Assembly (NCBI GenBank): GCA_963558965.1
Contig: CAUWIT010000009.1
Span: forward strand, 1 to 64,000
DNA length: 64,000 nt
Source of the DNA: Gallibacter sp963558965
Lineage (GTDB): Bacteria > Bacillota > Clostridia > Peptostreptococcales > Anaerovoracaceae
Reading direction: 5' to 3'
Program-made: the position numbers and the translations under genes
Notes under the pieces: generated by a model
What the model was told of the DNA's origin: nothing
The model's input: only the letters and a program-made list of their open reading frames with translations
Databases searched by the model: none
Shown: positions 54,959 to 64,000 of the stretch, piece after piece
Layout of the letters: each line of letters opens with the position of its first letter
Position numbering within the stretch: the first letter of the stretch is position 1

Positions 54959-56104
54959 CTACTCTAGATAATCTTTTAATTTTTTGCTTCTACTTGGATG
55001 TCTTAATTTTCTCAAAGCCTTTGCTTCAATCTGACGGATACGTTCTCTTGTAACATCAAATTGTTTACCAACTTCTTCAAGTGTACGAGCACGTCCATCA
55101 TCTAAACCAAATCTCAATTTAAGTACTTTTTGTTCTCTTTCTGTTAAAGTATCTAAAACTTCGACTAGCTGCTCCTTAAGCATTGAAAATGCAGCTGCTT
55201 CAGCTGGAGCTGGCACATCATCATCTGGGATGAAATCGCCTAAATGACTGTCTTCCTCTTCACCGATAGGAGTTTCTAGTGAAACTGGTTCCTGAGCGAT
55301 TTTTAAAATTTCTCTAACCTTTTCAACTGAGATTTCCATTTCTGCAGCAATCTCTTCAGGTGTAGCTTCTCTTCCGTATTCCTGAAGCAATTGACGCTGT
55401 ATTCTCATAAGTTTATTTATAGTTTCAACCATGTGAACAGGGATTCTTATAGTTCTCGCCTGGTCAGCAATAGATCTAGTAATTGCCTGTCTTATCCACC
55501 AAGTTGCATAAGTAGAGAACTTGTATCCTTTTCTCCAGTCAAATTTATCAACAGCCTTAATAAGACCTAGGTTACCTTCTTGAATCAAATCTAAAAATAG
55601 CATACCTCTGCCCACATATCTTTTGGCAATACTAACTACAAGACGAAGGTTTGCTTCACACAATTTTTGTTTAGCCCATTCGTCCCCTTCTTCCATACGC
55701 TTTGCAAGTTCAATTTCTTCCTCGCCAGTTAACAAAGGCACCTTACCGATTTCTTTTAGATACATTCTTACAGGATCATCAACTGCAATGCCTTTAGGTA
55801 AACTATCCTCTAGATTAACTTCCTTTTTACCTTTTTTAACATCTTCATCAAGATCATCATCTACATCATCATTTATATCTTCCAAATCAAAATCATCTGG
55901 ATTTTCTTCTTCAATAAGTTCAATACCTTTGCTTATAAGCTCATCGTAAATATCTTCAACATCTTTTTTGTCAAGGTCAACTTTTTCTAAAGGCTCTCCA
56001 ACGTCAGCAAATGAAAGTTTATTATCGTGCTTTTTTGCTTTAGAAACTAAATCTTTCATCACTTCTTTTAGAACTTCTTCTTTAGTTTTCTTTTCTTCAC
56101 TCAT
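54959..56104 (-). CDS. rpoD: Housekeeping RNA polymerase sigma factor
   Basis: The primary sigma factor (SigA). The 381-residue protein has an acidic N-terminal region 1.1 (about 1-100), region 1.2 DPVRMYLKEIGKVPLLT, region 2 with FLDLIQEGNLGLIKAVDKFD and YKFSTYATWWIRQAI, region 3, and region 4 with LTEREQKVLKLRFG and the helix-turn-helix VTRERIRQIEAKALRKLRHP. Its ATG overlaps the dnaG stop as TAATG. Confidence 0.98.
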   Translation of the reverse strand: MSEEKKTKEEVLKEVMKDLVSKAKKHDNKLSFADVGEPLEKVDLDKKDVEDIYDELISKGIELIEEENPDDFDLEDINDDVDDDLDEDVKKGKKEVNLEDSLPKGIAVDDPVRMYLKEIGKVPLLTGEEEIELAKRMEEGDEWAKQKLCEANLRLVVSIAKRYVGRGMLFLDLIQEGNLGLIKAVDKFDWRKGYKFSTYATWWIRQAITRSIADQARTIRIPVHMVETINKLMRIQRQLLQEYGREATPEEIAAEMEISVEKVREILKIAQEPVSLETPIGEEEDSHLGDFIPDDDVPAPAEAAAFSMLKEQLVEVLDTLTEREQKVLKLRFGLDDGRARTLEEVGKQFDVTRERIRQIEAKALRKLRHPSRSKKLKDYLE

Positions 56105-57852
56105 TACCTATTGCCTCCTACACTCTCTTTTTCCTGAAGCTTCATAATAGCCTCAGTAATTCTTTTGATTTCATCTAGGTTTCCCTCTTCATCTGCCACA
56201 GCAAGCTGTGCAAATAACTCCTGCTCTTTGTTTATGCTCTTATCTTTTGCATGTGCATGTAAGCTCTCATCTAGCATTTGTTCCGGATTTCCACCTAAAC
56301 TAACATCATCTTGAATTCTTCTTATAACTTCTATCTCTGTTGGCTCCAAATTATCCATAAGCTTATCTACATCAATTTCTTCTCCTTGCTCATAAATATT
56401 TTGTAATGTTCTAAATATATTTGCACCGGACTCACTCACAAAAACATCTTCATTTAATTTTACTTTATCAAAATATCTGGCATCTAACAGCAACACCTTG
56501 ATAAAAGTCTCCTCTATTTGTGTAATGTCCGTATTAATTTCATCATTTTTTTCCTTTTTATTTTCGAAGAATGGCTTCCTCTCGTCTTCAAGTCCCATTT
56601 CGGTTCTAAGTGCTCCTGCAGATATACGATAGTTCTTCGATATTTTTTCTATATATATATCGGCCTCTACAGGACTTAATTCCTTTAAAAACCTCGCTGA
56701 TTGCTTTAAAAAATCAACTCTTCCTTCAGTAGTTTCTAAATTGTAGTTTTTAGCAATCTGCTCTATACGAAAATCAGCAAAGGGTTTTGCATTTTTTACT
56801 AAATCGTAATACGCTTCCTTGCCTTTCGCCTTGATAAAATCATCTGGATCCTTGCCATCACTAATATGAAGTATCTTAACTTTACATCCTTCGTCATGTA
56901 AAATAGAACTTCCTCTAACTGCTGCATTTATACCTGCACTATCAGCATCATACGAAAGCACTATATTTTTTGTATATCTTTTTAAAAGTTTACCTTGATT
57001 TTCAGTTAAAGCAGTACCAAGTGAAGCTGAAACATTTTTAACTCCCCCTTGATAAAGGGAAATTACATCCATATAGCCTTCAACTAAAATAGCCTGATCC
57101 ATTTTATTAATATGATTTTTAGTTAAATGTAAAGCATAGAGATTATTCTTTTTAGAGAATACCGGCGTTTCAGGAGAATTTAAATATTTAGGCATATCGT
57201 CTCCCAAAGCTCTGCCTCCAAATCCAATAACTTTACCTGCTGTATTTTGAATTGGAAATATTACTCGATTTCTAAATCTATCATAATATTTCCCTTTTGC
57301 AGACTTAGATACAAGTCCAAGTTTGACCATAACTTTTTCATCATATCCTTTACCCTTTAGATAGTTATACAAACCATTCCATGAGTCATCTGCATATCCT
57401 ATACCAAAATCGTGTAGAGTTTCCTTAGTTAATCCTCTGCTTAAAATATATCTAAGTCCAGGATTATCATTTGCTCTTAACATTTTGAAAAAATATCTAG
57501 CAGCTTCTCTATTTACTTCGTAGTAAATATCTTTTTTCTCACCTTTTCTAAAAACATCTTCTACATTTATGCCACACTGTAAGGCCAGTTTTTCCAATGC
57601 TTCCACAAAAGTAAGATTGTAATATTTCATTACAAATTTTATAACATCACCTGACTCGTGACATCCAAAACAAGTAAAAAGTTGTTTTGTTTCTGAGACA
57701 ACAAAAGAAGGTGTCTTTTCGTTATGAAATGGACATAGGCCCTGGTAGTTTGATCCTCTCTTTTTAAGAGAAACCACACTGCCTATTACATCAACTATGT
57801 TACACCTGCTTTTTATTTCATCAATTATTTGGTTTCTATTAGATGCTCCCAC
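56104..57852 (-). CDS. dnaG: DNA primase
   Basis: DnaG makes RNA primers for replication. The 582-residue protein has the CHC2 zinc ribbon (CPFHNEKTPSFVV with FTCFGCHESGD), the TOPRIM core with ILVEGYMDVISLYQ and VLSYDADSAG, VIGFGGRALGDDMPKYLNSPET, and a C-terminal helicase-binding domain. It is the first of the dnaG-rpoD-trmK-nif3 run and is separated from dgt by 86 bases of AT-rich sequence. Confidence 0.98.
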   Translation of the reverse strand: MGASNRNQIIDEIKSRCNIVDVIGSVVSLKKRGSNYQGLCPFHNEKTPSFVVSETKQLFTCFGCHESGDVIKFVMKYYNLTFVEALEKLALQCGINVEDVFRKGEKKDIYYEVNREAARYFFKMLRANDNPGLRYILSRGLTKETLHDFGIGYADDSWNGLYNYLKGKGYDEKVMVKLGLVSKSAKGKYYDRFRNRVIFPIQNTAGKVIGFGGRALGDDMPKYLNSPETPVFSKKNNLYALHLTKNHINKMDQAILVEGYMDVISLYQGGVKNVSASLGTALTENQGKLLKRYTKNIVLSYDADSAGINAAVRGSSILHDEGCKVKILHISDGKDPDDFIKAKGKEAYYDLVKNAKPFADFRIEQIAKNYNLETTEGRVDFLKQSARFLKELSPVEADIYIEKISKNYRISAGALRTEMGLEDERKPFFENKKEKNDEINTDITQIEETFIKVLLLDARYFDKVKLNEDVFVSESGANIFRTLQNIYEQGEEIDVDKLMDNLEPTEIEVIRRIQDDVSLGGNPEQMLDESLHAHAKDKSINKEQELFAQLAVADEEGNLDEIKRITEAIMKLQEKESVGGNR

Positions 57853-57938
57853 TTTGCCTCCAAAATTTGATTTAATAGACTTTATATTTTATAAATACAA
57901 CATAAATTGTATAAATTCTTTTTTAAATTTTAAAAATT

Positions 57939-58949
57939 TTATTTCCATCCTTTTGGTATAAAAATCTCATCATATAAATTTATTGCATACCTATCTGTCA
58001 TACCAGCAATATAGTCTTTTACAACCTCTTCAACACCAAACTCTTTGCTTAACTCCAGCGTTTCCTTAGGTAGTTTCATAGGATTTTGTAAAAGATAATT
58101 ATACAACGATTTAATTATATTTTCAACCTTTGATAAATCCGAATCCTTTTTAACCTTTGAATTATGATAAACATTTTTAAACATAAATGCTCTTAACTCA
58201 TTCATAGCTTCAATGGCACCATCGCTCATAAATATTTCATCTTTACCATCGCTATTATTTATCATATCTAAAACTAAAAAATTTATACGTTCCCTATGAC
58301 CTTTTCCTAAAAAGTTAATACACTCCTTTGGTAAATCATCAATAGTGATAACTCCACTTCTAATTGCATCATCGATATCGTGATTTATATAAGCAATACG
58401 GTCACTTGTCTTAACCACTTGCCCTTCCAAAGTCATAGGTTTTACATTGCCAGTATGATTTTTTATACCATCTCTAACTTCCAATGTTAAATTCATACCT
58501 CTGTAGCCTCTGCCTTCTTCTAAAACTTCAACTACCCTAAGGCTTTGTTCATTATGTTTAAATCCACCTGGAAAAATATCATTTAATACCTTTTCACCAT
58601 TGTGACCAAATGGAGTATGTCCAAGATCGTGACCTAGAGCAATCGCCTCTGTTAAATCCTCATTTAAAGCTAATCCCCTAGCTATACTTCTAGCAATTTG
58701 AGACACTTCAATAGTATGTGTTAGTCTTGTTCTAAAATGATCTCCTTCTGGTGCTAAAAATACTTGAGTTTTATGCATAAGTCTTCTAAAAGCTTTACTG
58801 TGTATAATTCGGTCTCTATCCCTTTGAAACTCCGTACGTAACTCGCATTTTGGCTCATCAAAATCACGTCCTCTAGTTTCTCTTGCTTTGCAAGCAAAAG
58901 GACTTAATATTTCGTATTCTCTGTTTTCTAATTGTATTCTTCCTATCAT
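57939..58949 (-). CDS. dgt: dGTP triphosphohydrolase-like HD protein
   Basis: A 336-residue HD-domain enzyme that probably removes triphosphate from dNTPs. It has SKAFRRLMHKTQVF, TRLTHTIEVSQIARSIARGL with the first His, ALGHDLGHTPFGHNGEKVL with the HD pair, and KTSDRIAYINHDIDDAIRSG with the last Asp. The short length fits the type 2 family placed ahead of dnaG in Clostridia. Substrate range is not readable from sequence. Confidence 0.92.
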   Translation of the reverse strand: MIGRIQLENREYEILSPFACKARETRGRDFDEPKCELRTEFQRDRDRIIHSKAFRRLMHKTQVFLAPEGDHFRTRLTHTIEVSQIARSIARGLALNEDLTEAIALGHDLGHTPFGHNGEKVLNDIFPGGFKHNEQSLRVVEVLEEGRGYRGMNLTLEVRDGIKNHTGNVKPMTLEGQVVKTSDRIAYINHDIDDAIRSGVITIDDLPKECINFLGKGHRERINFLVLDMINNSDGKDEIFMSDGAIEAMNELRAFMFKNVYHNSKVKKDSDLSKVENIIKSLYNYLLQNPMKLPKETLELSKEFGVEEVVKDYIAGMTDRYAINLYDEIFIPKGWK

Positions 58950-58975
58950 AGATTTTTCCTTTGGTGATATTGAAA

Positions 58976-59407
58976 TTATTTTCCTGTATGGCCAAATCCG
59001 CCTTCACCACGTTCAGTTTCAGATAATTCATCTACTACCTTCCACTGAACTTGTTCATATTTAGCAACTACCATCTGAGCAATTCGCTCACCGTTTTTTA
59101 TTTCAAAAGGCTCTTGGCCTAAATTAACTAATGGCACTTTAAGCTCACCTCTGTAATCGCTATCTATAGTTCCTATTGCATTGATCAATGTTATGCCATG
59201 TTTTATAGCTAAACCTGAACGAGCTCTAACTTGTGCTTCATAACCAACTGGTAATTCTATATATAATCCAGTAGGCACAAGCATACGCTCACCTGGATTT
59301 AATACAATAGGTTCATCTAAAATTGCCTTAAGATCCATGCCTGCTGAACCTGAAGTTTCATAAGCAGGTACATTTCCTTCTTTTGTTACTAATTTTACTT
59401 CTATCAT
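58976..59407 (-). CDS. dut: dUTP diphosphatase
   Basis: Dut hydrolyses dUTP to dUMP, keeping uracil out of DNA. The 143-residue trimeric-type enzyme shows all five motifs: SAGMDLKA, RARSGLA, GTIDSDYRGELKV (with the catalytic Asp), NGERIAQMVV and RGEGGFGHTG. Its ATG overlaps the stop of the M16 protease gene by 4 bases. Confidence 0.97.
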   Translation of the reverse strand: MIEVKLVTKEGNVPAYETSGSAGMDLKAILDEPIVLNPGERMLVPTGLYIELPVGYEAQVRARSGLAIKHGITLINAIGTIDSDYRGELKVPLVNLGQEPFEIKNGERIAQMVVAKYEQVQWKVVDELSETERGEGGFGHTGK

Positions 59408-60654
59408 GAATTTAAAGCTCCTTTTATATTGAATTTTTTATTTGAGTTTACAACGCCACAGTATTCAGTTGGATCTGCAAATTCTTTAGCCAAAAGATTT
59501 ACATCTTCAACTGTTATCTTATCTATTATTTCTAGTACTTCTTCATCTTTTTTTACAGTACCATTTAATAGTATCGCCTTACCTAAAGCGAACATCTTTG
59601 TAGTTACATTTTCTAATCCGAATATGTAACTTGCTTTTATCTGTTCCTTTGCTTTACTTAATTCCTCTTCAGTAACACCTTTATTTCCAATTGAATCAAG
59701 TTCCTCTTTAATTGCATCAAGAGCTTTTCTAATATTTTCGTGGCTAACACCTGCGTAAATATAAAATCCGCCAGCCATAGTATTAAATGAATTTGCACTG
59801 TAAACAGAATAAGCAAGACCTTTTCTTTCTCTTACATTTTGAAATAGTCTAGAACTCATAGATCCACCAAGGATTTTTGAGAAAACCATTTGTTCATATC
59901 TTTTATCATCCTTAAGAGTATATCCCTGTTTACCAATAAAAAGATGAGCCTGTTCTATCTCTCTAACCATATCTTTGTATGCTGGCTCATATGGAGTTAT
60001 AACATGATTTTTCTCTTCTTTTGATTCCTTTAAACAAGATAATTTACCTTCTAGATAATCGCAAAACTCGTCTTCATCAAAATTACCTGCAATTGCAACT
60101 ACAATGCTATCTCTTGTATATTCATTTTCAACATATTCTGTCATTACATTTCTAGAAATGTTTTTCAATGAAGTAGGTGTACCCAAAATAGAATTTCCTA
60201 TTGGATTACCTTTGTTTACAATAGCCATAATAGCATCCTGAGCTGCATCGTCAGGAGAATCGTTAGTCATTTTAATTTCTTCACAGATAACTTGTCTTTC
60301 TCTTGTCATCTCATGTTTATCAAACAAGCTATTTGTAAGCATATCAATTAATACATCTGTAGATTTATACAGATTAGATGTAAGAGTTTTAACATAATAA
60401 CAAGTCATTTCATTACTTGTAAATGCGTTAATCTGACCGCCTAACTTATCTATATCTTCAGCAATTTCCATAGCAGTACGATTTTCAGTTCCCTTAAACA
60501 TCATATGTTCTATAAAATGTGAAATCCCAGAGTGCTTTTGTTCTTCATCAATAGCACCTGCTCTAATATTAAAACCTATAGCAGCTGACTGGACATGATT
60601 CACTTTTTCCATAGCTACCCTTATACCACAATTAAGTTTTTTAACCTTTACCAT
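59404..60654 (-). CDS. M16-family zinc protease (YmxG-like)
   Basis: A 416-residue pitrilysin-family peptidase. The inverted zinc motif is HFIEHMMFKGT (HxxEH), with the second glutamate in EEIKMTNDSPDD about 75 residues later. The C-terminal half has RERKGLAYSVYSANSF, the R/Y substrate pair of the family. It resembles the YmxG-type cytoplasmic processing peptidases encoded near dut in some Bacillota. Natural substrate unknown. Confidence 0.92.
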   Translation of the reverse strand: MVKVKKLNCGIRVAMEKVNHVQSAAIGFNIRAGAIDEEQKHSGISHFIEHMMFKGTENRTAMEIAEDIDKLGGQINAFTSNEMTCYYVKTLTSNLYKSTDVLIDMLTNSLFDKHEMTRERQVICEEIKMTNDSPDDAAQDAIMAIVNKGNPIGNSILGTPTSLKNISRNVMTEYVENEYTRDSIVVAIAGNFDEDEFCDYLEGKLSCLKESKEEKNHVITPYEPAYKDMVREIEQAHLFIGKQGYTLKDDKRYEQMVFSKILGGSMSSRLFQNVRERKGLAYSVYSANSFNTMAGGFYIYAGVSHENIRKALDAIKEELDSIGNKGVTEEELSKAKEQIKASYIFGLENVTTKMFALGKAILLNGTVKKDEEVLEIIDKITVEDVNLLAKEFADPTEYCGVVNSNKKFNIKGALNS

Positions 60655-60669
60655 TTATTAAATACCTCT

Positions 60670-62649
60670 TTACTCTTTATCTACTTTATATAATCTTATA
60701 GTATTTATCATATTTATCTGGAATGCATCTAATGGTTGTTCCACAGCTCTTCCTTCGTACCAGTATCTCTCTGTCATAAGCTGTAGTATTTCTTCATCTG
60801 TCAAACCTTTTTTCCAAGCATTTTGAATTATTTCTCTCTCATCATATGCTACCCTTTCAAACATATCCCAAAGCTTTTCATTGTATTCCTCTGGAACTAT
60901 GCCGTAATGAGAAACGATTACACGTTTAGCACCGTAATCTCTACACTTATGAATGGATTTAATGCCGTCTTCAAAACTGTTTAAAATAACAGGATGGCAT
61001 AGTCCTCTTCTCTCTAATACTCCTACACTTTCACATGCTAACATAACGCTAAGTGGTTCTATTACATATGTTATAGAACATTTTGTATGTCCTGGAGTTT
61101 CAAGGCAAACAATTTGCTTACCGCCAAGGTCTATAACCTCACCATCGTGAACGACTCTATCGATTGACATTCCTTCCAAACTAACTTCTTCAACTTTGCC
61201 ATTTGAATACATATGAGCAGCCTCATCTCCAAGTTTTTTAATTCCTTTTAAAGCTCCCTCTCTTTTTAAAACTTCTTGGCCATGAGCAGCACCAAAAGTA
61301 ATTAAATTTGGCCATTCTTTACGAATACTTGGCAATGCACCAATATGGTCGTAATGAGTATGACTTGCAAAGAAATAGTCAAGAGGTCTGTCCCCGAGAT
61401 GACTTTTGATTTTTTCAACTAGCTGATCACCACAATAACCCATTCCTGTATCCATAAGGGCTGTTTTATCTTCACCAATTAGCAACACTGAAGCACCGCC
61501 CCTACCAGTAGTAACATTTATTATGCCTTCAGGGAAGTCGTACTTATGCTTTTCCTGAGTAGTTACTATATTTGAAACAACTACCTTGTAGAAATTTATA
61601 ACTAGTAATACTAAAATTGCTAACCCTATAATACCTAAAGTAGGGAAAACGTAGGCAACAATATTTTTAAATCCTACTAAGCCTAGTAAAAATCCAACTG
61701 TAGCAAGAGCGATTATTTTTATATTTTTGTTTTTGTCCTCTTTTATTTTAGTAGTAACTCCATAGAAGTTACCAGTAGCAGATGAATAAATTGCTACAAA
61801 CATAATAAGGGTATAAACCACATTTGCTCCTGTACCCAATTTACCTGCTAGCGCTAACATAGGTATATCCATAGCCTGTGAATATCCAGAGTCAGTTAAC
61901 ATCGCTTTACATATTAAGAACAACAATATTGCTAAAAATACTCCACCTAAAACAGCTCCTAAAGCTCCCTGCTTGCCTGTTTTTGCATTTCTTGTTGAAG
62001 TTGCAACGATTGGAACAATTGCTAATACATTGAATGATAAATATATTAACGGTGCTATTAACCAGTTTGGTGCAAGCACACTAGGTTTTGCAGCTTCTTG
62101 TAACTCTCCTAATGGCAGATCAGTATTTATTATCATAATAGAAATACCAACTGCGGCAATTAAAACGATAGGCATAATCGCAACAAATACTTTGCTCATT
62201 CGATCAAATCCACCGATTACAGTCACTACAACTAAAATACAAACTATCGCTCCTCCAACTGGAGTTGAAAGACCAAATTGTTGATTTAAAAGAGAGCCTC
62301 CCGCAGCAGACATGTTAACTATAGCTGTAAACAAAAAAACAGCCATAAAATATCCTATTAAATTAGTTATTTTTTTATTGTTTCCAGGCACGATTACCTT
62401 GCCCATATCGCTAGTTCTAAGCATTGAAGCAATCAAACTAGCCATAAATCCCATTATGACAAATAAAATTCCTACAATGCACACACCTGCAAGTCCTTTT
62501 TCACCAAAAACTCCAAAGAACTGCCAAATTTCTCTTCCGGATGCAAATCCTGCACCTACAATAGTTCCCACATACATAAGTGCCACCCAGAAGAAGTTTA
62601 AATGTTTCATCTTTTTCAAATCTTTTTTCCTTCTTTCTTTAAGTGCCAT
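60670..62649 (-). CDS. YkvI-type membrane transporter fused to a metallo-beta-lactamase-fold hydrolase
   Basis: A 659-residue protein in one frame. Residues about 14-360 form a YkvI-like transporter with about ten spans, starting FFWVALMYVGTIVGAGFASGRE, a discontinuous-helix motif of the APC/LeuT-like fold. Residues about 370-600 form a metallo-beta-lactamase domain: SVLLIGEDKTALMDTG, ASHTHYDHIGALP (HxHxDH at about 430-435), ETPGHTKCS and VIVSHYGIVP. Both parts look intact. The last 60 residues are helical. The hydrolase presumably lies in the cytoplasm at the transporter exit. The ATG has no clear binding site; ATG 14 is an alternative. Confidence 0.8.
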   Translation of the reverse strand: MALKERRKKDLKKMKHLNFFWVALMYVGTIVGAGFASGREIWQFFGVFGEKGLAGVCIVGILFVIMGFMASLIASMLRTSDMGKVIVPGNNKKITNLIGYFMAVFLFTAIVNMSAAGGSLLNQQFGLSTPVGGAIVCILVVVTVIGGFDRMSKVFVAIMPIVLIAAVGISIMIINTDLPLGELQEAAKPSVLAPNWLIAPLIYLSFNVLAIVPIVATSTRNAKTGKQGALGAVLGGVFLAILLFLICKAMLTDSGYSQAMDIPMLALAGKLGTGANVVYTLIMFVAIYSSATGNFYGVTTKIKEDKNKNIKIIALATVGFLLGLVGFKNIVAYVFPTLGIIGLAILVLLVINFYKVVVSNIVTTQEKHKYDFPEGIINVTTGRGGASVLLIGEDKTALMDTGMGYCGDQLVEKIKSHLGDRPLDYFFASHTHYDHIGALPSIRKEWPNLITFGAAHGQEVLKREGALKGIKKLGDEAAHMYSNGKVEEVSLEGMSIDRVVHDGEVIDLGGKQIVCLETPGHTKCSITYVIEPLSVMLACESVGVLERRGLCHPVILNSFEDGIKSIHKCRDYGAKRVIVSHYGIVPEEYNEKLWDMFERVAYDEREIIQNAWKKGLTDEEILQLMTERYWYEGRAVEQPLDAFQINMINTIRLYKVDKE

Positions 62650-62684
62650 ATAATCACTATTGCATACGCAATTATATTAAAAAT

Positions 62685-63572
62685 TTAACTGTTTTTATTA
62701 GCCTTAGCTTCTCCTATAGTAAATACAACCAAAGCTATCCAAATAACTACAAATGATAAAAATTGAATTTTATCAAATGGTTCATTATATAAAAATATGC
62801 CAAGTAGCAATGCCATAGATGGTGATAAATACTCAGTTACTCCAAGAGTAATTAACGGTAAGTTTTTAGCACCTACAGCAAACAATCCCAAAGGAATCGC
62901 AGTCGCAAATCCTGAAAGCATTAAAAGTCCATATTGATAAGACTCACCAACACCAATTGCTCCCTGTCCACTAACTTCAAGATAAATAATAACAACTAAA
63001 GCAATTGGTACAAGAAACATCGTTTCATACAAAAGTGACAAAATCGCCTCTACATTGAAAAGCTTTTTTAGTGCAGCATAAACTGCAAAAGTCACAGCAA
63101 GCCCTAATGCTATTAAAGGTACTTCCTTAAAATGAACCAAAACTATTAACACGCCAAGCATAGCTATTATAAATGCTGTTAAATTGTATTTTGTAACTTT
63201 TTCCTTAAAGAAAATAATACCAAATATACAAACAACAAGCGGTTCAATATAATAACCTATACTAGTTTGGATAATATGGCCCGAATTTACTGCCCAAATA
63301 TATATACTCCAATTTGCAGTAATAATAACGCCGGCAACAAAAAATTTCAGTTTATTTCCCTTAACTTTAAGTGGACCGATTATACCTTGCCACCCATAAA
63401 TTTTAAGTGCAGCAACAAAGCAAACTACACCAACCCAAAATATTCTGTAAAAAATAATTACAGAAGAAGGAATCGGTACTAAAAGTTTCCAATAAATAGG
63501 CAAGATGCCCCATAAAAAAGAACATCCTAAAGCTGCCGTTAGTCCCAATTTATAATTATATTTCTTCTCCAT
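62685..63572 (-). CDS. rarD: RarD-type EamA transporter
   Basis: A 295-residue inner-membrane protein with ten predicted spans in two EamA repeats. GCSFLWGILPIYWKLL and VIIFYRIFWVGVVCF at the start are typical of RarD, followed by ANWSIYIWAVNSGHIIQTSIGYYIEPL and LITLGVTEYLSPSMALLLGIFLYNEPF (each split across adjacent helices). RarD proteins were named for chloramphenicol sensitivity in other bacteria; the substrate is unknown. It stands alone between the fusion gene and the edge gene. Confidence 0.9.
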   Translation of the reverse strand: MEKKYNYKLGLTAALGCSFLWGILPIYWKLLVPIPSSVIIFYRIFWVGVVCFVAALKIYGWQGIIGPLKVKGNKLKFFVAGVIITANWSIYIWAVNSGHIIQTSIGYYIEPLVVCIFGIIFFKEKVTKYNLTAFIIAMLGVLIVLVHFKEVPLIALGLAVTFAVYAALKKLFNVEAILSLLYETMFLVPIALVVIIYLEVSGQGAIGVGESYQYGLLMLSGFATAIPLGLFAVGAKNLPLITLGVTEYLSPSMALLLGIFLYNEPFDKIQFLSFVVIWIALVVFTIGEAKANKNS

Positions 63573-63602
63573 ACAACTAATAAACTCCTAAACTAAATTA
63601 AC

Positions 63603-64000
63603 CTAAATTGAATCGTAATAGTCCTTGTCATCGTAACTATCATCTAAACTATCCGCTTCATCCATATCTTCTCTTGACAATTTAGCCATATCCCCATAGC
63701 TCATAATATACTCTTCAAGCTCATAATCCAGACAATCGTTAAAGTCGTAATGATACTTGTCTCCTTCAAGCTTTTCTATACGAGCAACAACAAGAGCATC
63801 TCTCAATGGCATATCTTCAATTTCGCCATTGTCAATATTTCTACAATGAACCATAGATTCAATGCAATACCAACTTCTAAATCTTAAAAGCTCATCACAA
63901 AAATGAACTAGAGCAACTTCCTCTTCAGCTGACTGTAAAAGACCAATAAAAGCAAGTTTAATAGTCTCAATCAAAGTAAAAATATCTGTAGAATCATCAG
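63603..64000 (-). CDS. Acidic protein of unknown function, cut by the window edge
   Basis: The minus-strand frame is open to the right edge of the window, so the 5' end of this gene is missing. At least 132 codons are present. A TTG at 63974 could be read as a start, but the frame continues upstream through DSTDIFT, so the gene is longer. The visible part has a hydrophobic helix (LAFIGLLQSAEEEVALVHF), then CDELLRFRSWYCIESMVHCR, and ends in an Asp/Tyr-rich tail (SLDDSYDDKDYYDSI). I do not recognise the family. Confidence 0.6.
   Translation of the reverse strand, partial: DDSTDIFTLIETIKLAFIGLLQSAEEEVALVHFCDELLRFRSWYCIESMVHCRNIDNGEIEDMPLRDALVVARIEKLEGDKYHYDFNDCLDYELEEYIMSYGDMAKLSREDMDEADSLDDSYDDKDYYDSI

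Overview
The window is a gene-dense stretch of an AT-rich bacterial chromosome from a strict anaerobe of the class Clostridia (Bacillota). The signs are strong AGGAGG-type ribosome binding sites, a class III anaerobic ribonucleotide reductase pair (nrdDG), acetate kinase, a glutamate dehydrogenase, an Asp23-type protein, split transketolase subunits, a YerC/TrpR-like protein, ArgR next to RecN, and the dnaG-rpoD-trmK-nif3 block typical of Gram-positives. I do not assign a genus. About 85% of the genes lie on the minus strand. I see no tRNA, rRNA, CRISPR array, insertion sequence or phage gene. The only RNA gene I recognise is rnpB.

Layout. 1-7.2 kb is a translation and coenzyme block (rpmB, asp23, recG, rsmD, coaD, tmcAL, ackA, rpmF), all on the minus strand. 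7.3-13.8 kb holds nrdDG, an odd lipoprotein that looks like an inactive PepD-type dipeptidase, an aquaporin and a 5-methyluridine methyltransferase. 13.8-18.4 kb is tgt, then queA-ruvB-ruvA-ruvC with a LexA-like palindrome in the ruvC promoter. 18.5-20.6 kb (plus strand) is argR-recN. 20.6-29.4 kb is a long minus-strand run: mgtE, nnrD, split transketolase, ftsE-ftsX, an M23 coiled-coil hydrolase, recJ and yerC, with several start-stop overlaps. 29.4-36.2 kb is the most unusual part. It is a three-gene operon led by a 1573-residue protein with an HD phosphohydrolase domain, a helical repeat region, a NadD-like nucleotidyltransferase, and probable acetyltransferase-like and phosphoribosyltransferase-like regions. 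Its two partners are a lactate/malate-dehydrogenase-like protein and a flavodoxin-like FMN reductase.

36.4-45.6 kb holds gdhA (plus strand, with strongly biased codons), then addA, gpmI and two FAD oxidoreductases on the minus strand. 45.6-50.1 kb mixes a membrane metallophosphoesterase, D-serine ammonia-lyase, a lipid kinase and an M29 aminopeptidase. 50.1-52.9 kb is a cell-surface pair: a cohesin-like anchored protein and a three-SH3 glucosaminidase with a 234-bp internal duplication. 53.0-59.4 kb contains rnpB and nif3-trmK-rpoD-dnaG-dgt-dut. 59.4-64 kb holds an M16 protease, a YkvI-type transporter fused to a metallo-beta-lactamase-fold domain, a RarD-type transporter, and an acidic protein cut by the window edge.

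The best candidates for undescribed biology are the 1573-residue multidomain protein with its operon, the PepD-like pseudoenzyme lipoprotein, and the transporter-hydrolase fusion. Family assignments come from reading motifs by eye. No database search was run.
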